Shown one piece after another: positions 1-5,999 of a stretch of DNA of 11,530 nt; the first letter of the stretch is position 1; the number at the start of each line of letters is the position of its first letter. Below the pieces are notes generated by a model. It worked only from the letters and a program-made list of their open reading frames with translations, ran no database searches and was not told the origin of the DNA. A program made the position numbers and the translations under genes. Source of the stretch: Campylobacterales bacterium (GTDB lineage: Bacteria; Campylobacterota; Campylobacteria; Campylobacterales; Arcobacteraceae). Where the stretch lies: assembly GCA_027064245.1 (NCBI GenBank), contig JAMOPZ010000228.1, positions 1-11,530 of the forward strand, in the 5' to 3' direction.

Positions 1-227
1 TAACCCTTTAAAATATTACTTCCACAAGTAAGCTCTTGACCTTTTATATTTATATTATCTTTTATAGCTATGGGAACTCCACTACTAGAACTTTTAATAT
101 CATTACCAACAAATTGCTCTATATAAGCACCTATTTTTTTATTTTCATCAATTTTCTTTGCTAAATCTATTTTAAATAAATTTAATTGCTCTTCATCTAA
201 TGTTAACGCTTCTTTTAAAGTTATCAA
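1..227 (-). CDS. gatA: Glu-tRNA(Gln)/Asp-tRNA(Asn) amidotransferase subunit A, N-terminal part (cut by window edge)
   Basis: GatA is the amidase subunit of the cytoplasmic GatCAB complex. It releases ammonia from glutamine to convert misacylated Glu-tRNA(Gln) or Asp-tRNA(Asn) to the correct aminoacyl-tRNA. Only the first 75 codons are inside the window; the gene continues past base 1. The N-terminal helix (ITLKEALTLDEEQ) and the GAYIE segment match the family start. The motif GVPIAIKDN at residues 50-58 carries Lys56, equivalent to the lysine of the amidase-signature Ser-cisSer-Lys triad; both serines would lie outside the window. I place the start at a TTG at 227 because a clean AGGAG lies 5 nt upstream and no in-frame ATG or GTG fits the family N-terminus. 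It lies 55 nt after the histidine kinase gene and has a candidate promoter of its own. Confidence 0.94.
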   Translation of the reverse strand, partial: MITLKEALTLDEEQLNLFKIDLAKKIDENKKIGAYIEQFVGNDIKSSSSGVPIAIKDNINIKGQELTCGSNILKG

Positions 228-232
228 GTTTA

Positions 233-237
233 CTCCT
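233..237 (-). promoter_or_regulatory. Ribosome binding site deciding the TTG start of gatA
   Basis: On the minus strand AGGAG sits 5 nt before the TTG codon at 227-225. It is one of the strongest Shine-Dalgarno matches in the window and supports the unusual start codon. Confidence 0.75.
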
Positions 238-244
238 ACTTATT

Positions 245-256
245 AATTGTGCAATT
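245..256. repeat. Short palindrome in the gatA leader
   Basis: AATTG-TG-CAATT is a perfect 5-bp inverted repeat with a 2-bp centre. It lies between the candidate gatA -10 box and the AGGAG site, around the expected transcription start. In such AT-rich DNA a short palindrome can arise by chance, so an operator role is only a possibility. Confidence 0.3.
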
Positions 257-264
257 TTTTGGTA

Positions 265-270
265 ATTATA
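265..270 (-). promoter_or_regulatory. Candidate -10 box for gatA
   Basis: A perfect TATAAT occurs on the minus strand, preceded by an AT-rich stretch with no clear -35, as is usual for housekeeping promoters in Campylobacterota. Start of transcription would be near 258, giving a leader of about 30 nt that includes the AGGAG site. Confidence 0.5.
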
Positions 271-282
271 TCTAAAATATAT

Positions 283-1284
283 TTAAACCTGTTTTATAGA
301 TATAATAAACTGTGTTCCTTTAGATGAAGTTTCTAAAACTTCAAGTGTTCCATTTAATTTTTCTTCAACTATTTTTTTTGCTAAATACAGCCCAAGACCA
401 GTACCTTGTGATTGATGTTTTGTTGTAAAATATGGATCAAAAATTTTAGGTAAAATATCTTTATCTATTCCATTTGCATTATCAAATACTATAATATTAA
501 TATTATTATCTTTTTTAGTTAAAGTTATTTTTATAATTTTTTTCTTTTTATTATCTACTTTTGCTAAAGCATCTTTGCTATTTTTAATCAATGTTATTAA
601 TACATTTGAAAGCTCACTAGGAATACTTAAAAGTTCTATATCTTCCTCTTGTAGATCAAGTTGAAGTTCTATAATCTCATTTTCTAGTGATGATTTTACT
701 ATATCTACTGTTGAGATAATAAGATTTTGTAATAGAATATTCTCTTTTTCATGTTTTTGTTCTATAAAATCTCTAAAATTATTAATTACTCCTGAAAGAT
801 ATTGAGTTCGTTCAAAAATAATCTTTAATCCTTCATCTTCCTCTTTTTGATCATACATACCTAACTCTCTCATAGCTTGCATACCACTTACTGTTGTACT
901 AATAGCATTTAATGGTTGTCTCCATTGATGAGCTATATTACCTATTAATTCTCCTAATTGAGCAAATTTTGCTTGATCGTGTAGATGTTGATCTTTTTTT
1001 CTATTTGCTTCAACCTCCTCTTGAACTCTTTGTTCAAGATTTTTATTTAGATCTTGAAGCTCTTTTGTTTTTTCATCAACAAGGTTTTCTAAATGGTTTT
1101 TATATTGATCTAGTTGTTCATTTAATTTTATCATATCAAATTGTTGTTTATCACTTAATTTAATAATCCTATCTAATCTTTTACTTTTTCGTTTATAATC
1201 TTGTAAAAGAGTTGAAAATTCTTCACTAAACTCATTAAATTTACTTTCTAATATAAATATAGTTTCATTTTTCTTTTCGCCCAT
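283..1284 (-). CDS. Soluble sensor histidine kinase
   Basis: A 333-residue two-component kinase that should autophosphorylate on His and pass the phosphate to a response regulator not present in this window. Residues about 25-105 are a long charged coiled coil. The H-box GNIAHQWRQPLNAIS has the phospho-acceptor His119, in the H-Q-W-R-Q-P-L-N form common in Campylobacterota. The ATPase domain shows the N-box (Asn235 in LIKNSKDAL), the G1 box DNANG (268-272), the F-box FDPYFTTK (282-289) and the G2 box GTGLGL (294-299), so it looks catalytically intact. There is no transmembrane segment, PAS, GAF or receiver domain, so it is probably cytoplasmic and takes its signal through the coiled coil or a partner. 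The ATG at 1284 has AAGGA 9 nt upstream. A terminator and a promoter separate it from the SiaC-like gene upstream. The cognate regulator is unknown. Confidence 0.93.
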   Translation of the reverse strand: MGEKKNETIFILESKFNEFSEEFSTLLQDYKRKSKRLDRIIKLSDKQQFDMIKLNEQLDQYKNHLENLVDEKTKELQDLNKNLEQRVQEEVEANRKKDQHLHDQAKFAQLGELIGNIAHQWRQPLNAISTTVSGMQAMRELGMYDQKEEDEGLKIIFERTQYLSGVINNFRDFIEQKHEKENILLQNLIISTVDIVKSSLENEIIELQLDLQEEDIELLSIPSELSNVLITLIKNSKDALAKVDNKKKKIIKITLTKKDNNINIIVFDNANGIDKDILPKIFDPYFTTKHQSQGTGLGLYLAKKIVEEKLNGTLEVLETSSKGTQFIISIKQV

Positions 1285-1328
1285 ACTCTAAAATCCTTAT
1301 TTTAAATTTTTATTCTATTTCAAATGCT

Positions 1329-1334
1329 ATTATA
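1329..1334 (-). promoter_or_regulatory. Candidate -10 box for the histidine kinase gene
   Basis: A perfect TATAAT on the minus strand lies between the upstream terminator and the kinase start, in a run of A/T with no recognisable -35. Transcription would begin near 1322, giving a leader of roughly 38 nt. An own promoter is needed if the terminator at 1382-1417 works. Confidence 0.5.
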
Positions 1335-1381
1335 ATTATTTGATCCTACTTAATATTTTTTTAATTAAAATTATTTAAAAT

Positions 1382-1417
1382 AAAAAAAATACCCCAAATT
1401 ATCCATTTGGGGTATTT
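1382..1417 (-). terminator. Intrinsic terminator after the SiaC-like gene
   Basis: Arms 1387-1399 and 1405-1417 form a perfect 13-bp stem (core ATACCCCAAAT / ATTTGGGGTAT) with a 5-nt loop. On the minus strand the stem is followed at once by a run of T (complement of the A run at 1382-1389). This is the clearest terminator in the window. The plus-strand side has no comparable T run, so the orientation is minus. Confidence 0.9.
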
Positions 1418-1436
1418 ATTCAAGACTAAGCTTGTG

Positions 1437-1814
1437 TTATTTTGATACTAATTTTATATCTAAATCTTCAAAATCTTCTATAAAATCTTCTCCTGCTTCT
1501 TCTGCACTTTCATTTTCTTCATCAAAAATCCAATTGATTTTTATAGTATGATTTTCATTTGCTTCCTCAAGTAAATCAAAAAAATCAAAAAATAATTTTG
1601 AACTACTTGAGTTAAAATATGTTATCTCCATATTTACTGTTGTTACACTTTGTGCTGCTTCTTCAAAATATTGAGCAATCCACTTCATCATTGGTTCATA
1701 AAACTCAAATGTATTTTCAGGATATGACTTACCAACTAAACTAATAGTACCACGATTAGCATCTAATGTAATCTTTGGTGTATATTTTGTCTCATCTATA
1801 ATTAAATTTTCCAT
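1437..1814 (-). CDS. SiaC-family (DUF1987) regulatory phosphoprotein
   Basis: A 125-residue cytoplasmic protein of the SiaC family. In Pseudomonas aeruginosa, SiaC is phosphorylated by the kinase SiaB, dephosphorylated by SiaA, and in its unmodified form binds and activates the diguanylate cyclase SiaD, tuning c-di-GMP and aggregation. Family features visible here are the N-terminal TPKITLD segment, the GKSYPENTFEFYEP motif (28-41), the beta strand with the phosphosite region YFNSSSSK (66-73) and the following helix LFFDFFDLLEEA. Ser69 aligns by eye with the SiaC phospho-threonine (Thr68), inside a run of four serines. The C-terminus is strongly acidic (residues 98-119). GAGGAAG lies 8 nt before the ATG. 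It follows dapD by 74 nt, with a weak TATAAA at 1838-1843 as a possible own -10, and a strong terminator follows it. No SiaA, SiaB or SiaD gene is in the window, so partners are unknown. Confidence 0.85.
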   Translation of the reverse strand: MENLIIDETKYTPKITLDANRGTISLVGKSYPENTFEFYEPMMKWIAQYFEEAAQSVTTVNMEITYFNSSSSKLFFDFFDLLEEANENHTIKINWIFDEENESAEEAGEDFIEDFEDLDIKLVSK

Positions 1815-1888
1815 CTATTTTTCTTCCTCATCTATTTTTTATAGTTTATTCTTAAGTCTAACTGTATTTTGCTTAGAATTTAATAATT

Positions 1889-3079
1889 TTAATGTAATTC
1901 TGAATTTAATTTAACTTCTCTTGTACTTCTTTTTACAATATATTGACCATTTTGTGAATTTTGTCTAAAATGTAGACCATTTAATCCTTGAAGTTCAGAA
2001 GCCTTAACTACACCTTCACTTAGATTAATACCTGCATTAGCTTCATTTATTTTTTTAGCATCATCTTCACTAATAGTTACTTTTGTCCCTGCAAATATTG
2101 CTAATCCACCATCAACAATACAAGCATCTCCTAAAGGTATACCTGTAGTAGAGTTTGCACCAAGAAGTGTATTTTCACCTATACTAATTGGATCACCATC
2201 TGTTCCACTTAATACTCCTAGGATACTTGCACCACCACCTACATCAGAACCACTTCCTACTATTGCTGAACTACTAATTCTACCTTCAACCATAACTGGA
2301 CCTAAAGTTCCTGCATTAAAATTGATATAACTAGCCCCTGGCATAACTGTTGTTCCAGCTGCTAATTGTGCTCCAAATCTAACTTTACTACTATCTAAAA
2401 TTCTAGTATTATCTGCTGGTATTATATGAGATAAAAATCTTGGGAATTTATCTACCATATCAATATTAGGATATTGTCCTGTTACTTTTAGTGTTACTTC
2501 ATTTGCTCTTAACCAATCTAATTCTATAGGGTTAGATCCATTCCAAGCTACATTATGAAGTAATCCAAAAGCACCATTTAGATTAATTTTTCTAAGTTCT
2601 GCTTTTGCTGTTGAAAGTGCATATAGTTTTAAATATACAGCTTCTACACTTTTTGGAGCAATATCTTCAAAAATAAATACAACTTTAAAATCATCAGCAG
2701 TTAATCCTAATTCTCTAGGAAGTGCAGATAGTGTAGAGATAAGTTGTACATTTTTATGATCTTCACCTTTTGCTTCTGGTAAATATGGTCTAAAAGATTC
2801 TATACAATTTACTATAAAATCATCTGTTATATCTAAAACTAATTCAGATGAAGTTGTATCAACCTCTACACCTGCTGTTTTGAAAGCATCCATAAAAATA
2901 GCTGCTGATCCAAAATTTTCACCCCAATTTACTACAGGATAAGTAGCTTGTAAAATTTTATCTTTATTTAATTGTCCTCTATCTACTCTTGCAATACCAA
3001 ATCCTATAGGATCTCTATACCAACTAGATGACTGAACCTCTTTTACTTTATTAGCAAATTCTTCTTTTGTATATACCAT
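1889..3079 (-). CDS. dapD: 2,3,4,5-tetrahydropyridine-2,6-dicarboxylate N-succinyltransferase
   Basis: DapD transfers succinyl from succinyl-CoA to tetrahydrodipicolinate, the first step of the succinylase branch to meso-diaminopimelate and lysine; it acts in the cytoplasm as a trimer. The protein has 396 residues, the long form found in Campylobacterota rather than the ~275-residue enterobacterial one. Residues 1-230 form the N-terminal region. About 232-335 carry left-handed beta-helix hexapeptide repeats rich in Gly and small residues (for example IVGSGSDVGGGASI at 273-286). The motif VMVEGRIS (262-269) has Glu265, matching the proposed catalytic Glu of actinobacterial DapD. The ATG at 3079 has AAAGGA 11 nt upstream. 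No clear terminator separates it from the gspK-like gene upstream or the siaC-like gene downstream, so partial co-transcription is possible. Confidence 0.96.
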   Translation of the reverse strand: MVYTKEEFANKVKEVQSSSWYRDPIGFGIARVDRGQLNKDKILQATYPVVNWGENFGSAAIFMDAFKTAGVEVDTTSSELVLDITDDFIVNCIESFRPYLPEAKGEDHKNVQLISTLSALPRELGLTADDFKVVFIFEDIAPKSVEAVYLKLYALSTAKAELRKINLNGAFGLLHNVAWNGSNPIELDWLRANEVTLKVTGQYPNIDMVDKFPRFLSHIIPADNTRILDSSKVRFGAQLAAGTTVMPGASYINFNAGTLGPVMVEGRISSSAIVGSGSDVGGGASILGVLSGTDGDPISIGENTLLGANSTTGIPLGDACIVDGGLAIFAGTKVTISEDDAKKINEANAGINLSEGVVKASELQGLNGLHFRQNSQNGQYIVKRSTREVKLNSELH

Positions 3080-3122
3080 AATAATTTTATTCCTTTAATT
3101 TTAAACTTTACTGTAATTTTAG

Positions 3123-3146
3123 TAAGAGTTACTTATTTTACTCTTA
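3123..3146. repeat. Inverted repeat in the dapD leader
   Basis: TAAGAGT (3123-3129) and ACTCTTA (3140-3146) pair perfectly around a 10-nt spacer. No T run follows on the minus strand, so it is not an intrinsic terminator. It lies in the expected 5' leader of dapD and could be a small hairpin or an operator, or chance in AT-rich DNA. Confidence 0.35.
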
Positions 3147-3156
3147 AAAACATCCT

Positions 3157-3174
3157 ATAATAGTAAATTTTATA
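3157..3174 (-). promoter_or_regulatory. Candidate dapD promoter region
   Basis: Two overlapping minus-strand -10-like boxes are visible, TATTAT (3162-3157) and TATAAA (3174-3169). The second lies within an imperfect palindrome, GTAAA...TTTAC (3163-3180). Which is used, if either, cannot be decided by eye. A start near 3150 would give a leader of about 70 nt that includes the inverted repeat at 3123-3146. Confidence 0.3.
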
Positions 3175-3195
3175 CTTTACTCTTTACCTTATAAT

Positions 3196-3843
3196 TCAAT
3201 TAATCAATACATATTGTTTATAAATTGTATTTTGATCATTTAAATTATATATAAAGCTACTTTTTAATTTTATATTATTATAATCTATTTCATAATCACA
3301 TTGTAAATATCTATTATCTTGTGTATCTGCTAAATCTAAAAAACTAAAACTATCAAGTATAGAATTAATCTTATTATCTTGTGTTTCATTGATATATTTA
3401 TCAATAAAAAAATCAAATTGTTTTTTATTTTCTATTGGTTTATAATAATTTAATATTCTTATAAAATCATCTTGATACTCAATATTATCAACTAAATCTG
3501 TACATTTCAATCGTAAATCTTTTAGTTTAGAAATAGTATTAATATTACAGTTTCCATCACTATAATCATCCAATGTAAGCAAAATATCAATATTATGATA
3601 AGATAAAGGGATCCCTAAAGATGTAATTTCTAAAATATTATCTATATCATCCTTATTTTTATTTATAAGCTTCTTAACCTCTTCTTCTATATTTTTATTT
3701 GATATATTTAGCTGAGTTAATGTAGTATCAAATACTGCAGAATCTATAAATTTCTTAGAATCATCAAGATTTTTTAAAATTATAATAGAGATTGAAGATA
3801 TAAAAAATAATGTTATTAATAAAACTATAGATTGTTTTTTCAT
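3196..3843 (-). CDS. Membrane-anchored protein, possibly a GspK-like minor pseudopilin
   Basis: A 215-residue protein with one hydrophobic N-terminal helix (residues about 5-23, IVLLITLFFISSISIIIL) after a short basic MKKQ, then a charged, Asp/Asn/Lys-rich domain that should lie in the periplasm. I do not recognise the sequence with certainty. The position, last in a gspG-gspH-gspF run, and the N-terminal design resemble GspK, the large tip pseudopilin of type II secretion, which also lacks Glu at mature position 5. There is no Gly or Ala before a clear cleavage site, and the protein is shorter than typical GspK (about 300 residues), so a stably anchored assembly protein is the alternative. 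Cysteines occur in GNCN, LKCTD and LQCDY. It starts 1 nt after gspF, with AGGA 4 nt upstream of the ATG, so it is surely translated from the same message. Confidence 0.5.
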   Translation of the reverse strand: MKKQSIVLLITLFFISSISIIILKNLDDSKKFIDSAVFDTTLTQLNISNKNIEEEVKKLINKNKDDIDNILEITSLGIPLSYHNIDILLTLDDYSDGNCNINTISKLKDLRLKCTDLVDNIEYQDDFIRILNYYKPIENKKQFDFFIDKYINETQDNKINSILDSFSFLDLADTQDNRYLQCDYEIDYNNIKLKSSFIYNLNDQNTIYKQYVLIN

Positions 3844-3844
3844 A

Positions 3845-5062
3845 TTATCCTAAACTCATATTAAATATAGGCAATAGCATAGCTATTACTATAAATCCTA
3901 TGATACCACCTACTATTAACATAAGCATAGGTTCTAGTAGTGTTAAAAATACCCCTATTTTATCTTTGTTTTGATTTGAATATAACTGTGCTAAATTTTG
4001 TAAAATTTCACTTAAACTACTTGTTTCTTCCCCTATTGCTATAGCTTGAATAAAAGCTATATCTATTTTATATACTTTACTATTATCTAAAATCTTACTT
4101 AAATTTTCACCCTCAACCACTTTTCCACTTGCATCACTAAAAAGTTTTTGAATTACTGTATTTTTTAAAATATTACTACTTAATTTAAAAGATTGCACAA
4201 CAGGTACTCCTGATCGTATTAAAATAGAATTCATATAAGAAAAACGACTTAACTCCCCTATTTCTATAAGAGTACCAATAAAAGGTATTTTTAATAAAAA
4301 TTTATCTATTTTATACTTAAATTTATATGATTTTTTTAAGATAAATCCAAATCCACTAATAAGTATTACAACTGCTATAATAACAATAAGATAATAATTG
4401 TTTACAAAATTACCAGCATCCACAATAAACTTTGTAACAGGTGGAAGTGCTTGTCCATTTTGTTCAAAAATAGCTGTAATTTTTGGTACAATAAAACTCA
4501 ACATAAAACCAACCATACCAATTGATACTACTATAATAAACACAGGATATGTCATAGCAGAGCCTATTTGTTTTGCTAATTTATCTTGCTCTTTTAGATA
4601 GTTTGCTAATTCATCTAAAACAGATTCTAGCATCCCTCCATCTTCACTTATTTTTATAGATTGTAAATAAAACTCTGGTAAAGTTATAACTTGTTGATTT
4701 TCAAGTGCTGTATAAAAATTTTTACCCTCATCAAGATAGCTAATAATTGATAAAAAAAATGGATACAATAGTTTATTTTTTTCATATCTTTTAGAAATAA
4801 GTCGTATAGCATTTAACAATGATATTCCAGATCGTAAATAAATACCTAAATCAGTACTAATAGAAGCCAATAACAAAGGCTTAATTTTTTTTGTTTTTTG
4901 TTGTAAAAGTTTATCAATAAAAGAGATTTTTTCTTCTGTTATACTTTTGATAAAAATATTTTTTTGTTTTAATTGTGCTTTTGCATTTAATAAATTAATA
5001 GCTTGAACTTTACCATCTACTTTTTTACCAGTTTTATCAAACCCTTTATATCTAAAAAGCAT
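3845..5062 (-). CDS. gspF: Type II secretion / pilus-like inner-membrane platform protein
   Basis: GspF/PulF proteins are the polytopic platform that couples a cytoplasmic assembly ATPase to pseudopilus growth. The 405 residues contain the short N-terminal sequence FRYKGFDKTGKKVDG and two T2SSF domains (about 66-190 and 270-395), each with the family pattern of a Leu-rich helix, a Gly-Glu motif (SEDGG at 139-143; GEETSSL at 344-350) and a hydrophobic end. Three membrane spans are evident at about 172-193, 223-243 and 378-400. I start at the ATG at 5062 rather than the in-frame ATG at 5098. AAAGGGA lies 8 nt before 5062, none precedes 5098, and family members begin with this F-x-Y-K segment. 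This gives an 11-nt overlap with the gene upstream. In Campylobacter, the homologue CtsF serves natural transformation; whether this copy does so or serves secretion cannot be told here. Confidence 0.92.
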   Translation of the reverse strand: MLFRYKGFDKTGKKVDGKVQAINLLNAKAQLKQKNIFIKSITEEKISFIDKLLQQKTKKIKPLLLASISTDLGIYLRSGISLLNAIRLISKRYEKNKLLYPFFLSIISYLDEGKNFYTALENQQVITLPEFYLQSIKISEDGGMLESVLDELANYLKEQDKLAKQIGSAMTYPVFIIVVSIGMVGFMLSFIVPKITAIFEQNGQALPPVTKFIVDAGNFVNNYYLIVIIAVVILISGFGFILKKSYKFKYKIDKFLLKIPFIGTLIEIGELSRFSYMNSILIRSGVPVVQSFKLSSNILKNTVIQKLFSDASGKVVEGENLSKILDNSKVYKIDIAFIQAIAIGEETSSLSEILQNLAQLYSNQNKDKIGVFLTLLEPMLMLIVGGIIGFIVIAMLLPIFNMSLG

Positions 5063-5576
5063 CTTTAACTTCCCTTTGTAATTTTTCAAAATATTCATCT
5101 ACATCATTTGTAGATTTTAACTCTTTTGGATATTTATAAATATCATTAAAAAGAAATATTTTATTATTAGCTTCTACAATATATTCATCACATTGCATAG
5201 TATTTTGACATTTATATTTAAAAACAATATCATAATCTTCCATCTCTTCTAATTCTAATGTTTTAAAATTAACTTTTTCTAAAGAAGGAGTATAGGTGTA
5301 AACAATAGGTTTAGTATTAAATAAAGAGTTTATTTTAGTTTTTTGTAATTTACCATCTATAAAAAGAAAACAACTTAAATCATCATCAATACATTGTATC
5401 TCTATAGATTTCTCAAATGAATAATTATTTAATAAAGTATTTTTTAGATTATATAACGATACACTACTATTAGTTTTAAAGTTTTTATTTTCAAAACTAT
5501 TAATAGCAAAATAATATAACAATGATATTAAAATCATTGCTATTATTAACTCAAAAAGTGTAAAAGATCTTTTCAT
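5052..5576 (-). CDS. Minor pseudopilin, GspH/GspI-like
   Basis: A 174-residue prepilin-like protein. The leader MKRS is followed by FTLFELIIAMILISLLYYF, the classic type IV prepilin N-terminus with Glu at mature position 5 (Glu9 of the precursor) and a hydrophobic helix that sits in the inner membrane and then in the pseudopilus core. The residue before the cleavage point is Ser4 instead of the usual Gly. The periplasmic domain has two close cysteine pairs (Cys62/Cys69 and Cys123/Cys129) that could form disulfides. Size and position after gspG suggest GspH or GspI, but the C-terminal part does not let me choose. The gene starts 16 nt after gspG. No good Shine-Dalgarno lies at the proper distance, so translation may depend on coupling. 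It overlaps gspF by 11 nt. Confidence 0.75.
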   Translation of the reverse strand: MKRSFTLFELIIAMILISLLYYFAINSFENKNFKTNSSVSLYNLKNTLLNNYSFEKSIEIQCIDDDLSCFLFIDGKLQKTKINSLFNTKPIVYTYTPSLEKVNFKTLELEEMEDYDIVFKYKCQNTMQCDEYIVEANNKIFLFNDIYKYPKELKSTNDVDEYFEKLQREVKDAF

Positions 5577-5592
5577 ATATAATAACTAAAAA

Positions 5593-5997
5593 CTATTTAT
5601 CTCCACATTTAGAATAGTATATATCATCAGATCCACCCTCTTTTTTATCTGGTCCAAAAGATATTAACTCTATTTGGTTATCATCTAAAGTATATATAAA
5701 ATCATTACCCCAACTATCTTTTGGTAAATTATTATCTTCAAAATATTTTTTTGTTACTAATAATTTTAATCCCTCTTGTGTAGTTGGGTATGATGAATTA
5801 TCTATTTTATACATCTTTAAAGCTTGTGATATACTTTTCATCTGAACACATACAAGCTTTCTCTTTGCTTCTTCTGATTTACTAGTTAAACTAGGTAATA
5901 CAAATGAAGCTAAAAGTCCAAGTATAATAATAACAACCATAAGCTCCATAAGTGTAAAAGCTTTTTTTAACTTTTTTTTATATTTTAGTTTTTTCAT
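5593..5997 (-). CDS. gspG: Type II secretion-like major pseudopilin
   Basis: GspG is the main subunit of the periplasmic pseudopilus that pushes cargo through the secretin, or helps DNA uptake in competence systems. The 134-residue precursor has a 13-residue basic leader ending in KKA, then FTLMELMVVIIILGLLASFVLP, with Glu18 as mature Glu5. The cleavage would follow Ala13; Ala at this place is common in Campylobacterota prepilins. The C-terminal part keeps the GspG pattern: YPTTQEGL (70-77), DSWGNDFIY (94-102) and SFGPDKKEGGSDDI (113-126), the region that binds calcium in known GspG. Cys50 and Cys131 could pair. No other in-frame start lies between the ATG at 5997 and the helix. It begins 2 nt after the TsaC-like gene, with AAGG in the end of that gene as its likely ribosome site. 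Confidence 0.9.
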   Translation of the reverse strand: MKKLKYKKKLKKAFTLMELMVVIIILGLLASFVLPSLTSKSEEAKRKLVCVQMKSISQALKMYKIDNSSYPTTQEGLKLLVTKKYFEDNNLPKDSWGNDFIYTLDDNQIELISFGPDKKEGGSDDIYYSKCGDK

Positions 5998-5999
5998 TT

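Noticed and set aside
912..1163. Plus-strand open frame of 83 codons
   Set aside because: It lies wholly inside the histidine kinase gene on the other strand, has no ribosome site and yields a Leu/Tyr-rich low-complexity product typical of an antisense shadow.
1387..1417. Hairpin after the SiaC-like gene as a bidirectional terminator
   Set aside because: On the plus strand the hairpin is followed by TATTTATTCAAG without a T run, and no plus-strand gene reads toward it.
283..1814. SiaC-like gene and histidine kinase as one signalling operon
   Set aside because: A strong intrinsic terminator (1382-1417) on the same strand and a separate TATAAT box lie between them, so co-transcription is unlikely.
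4398..4601. Plus-strand open frame of 67 codons inside gspF
   Set aside because: Antisense to a well-supported conserved gene, with no recognisable protein family or translation signal.
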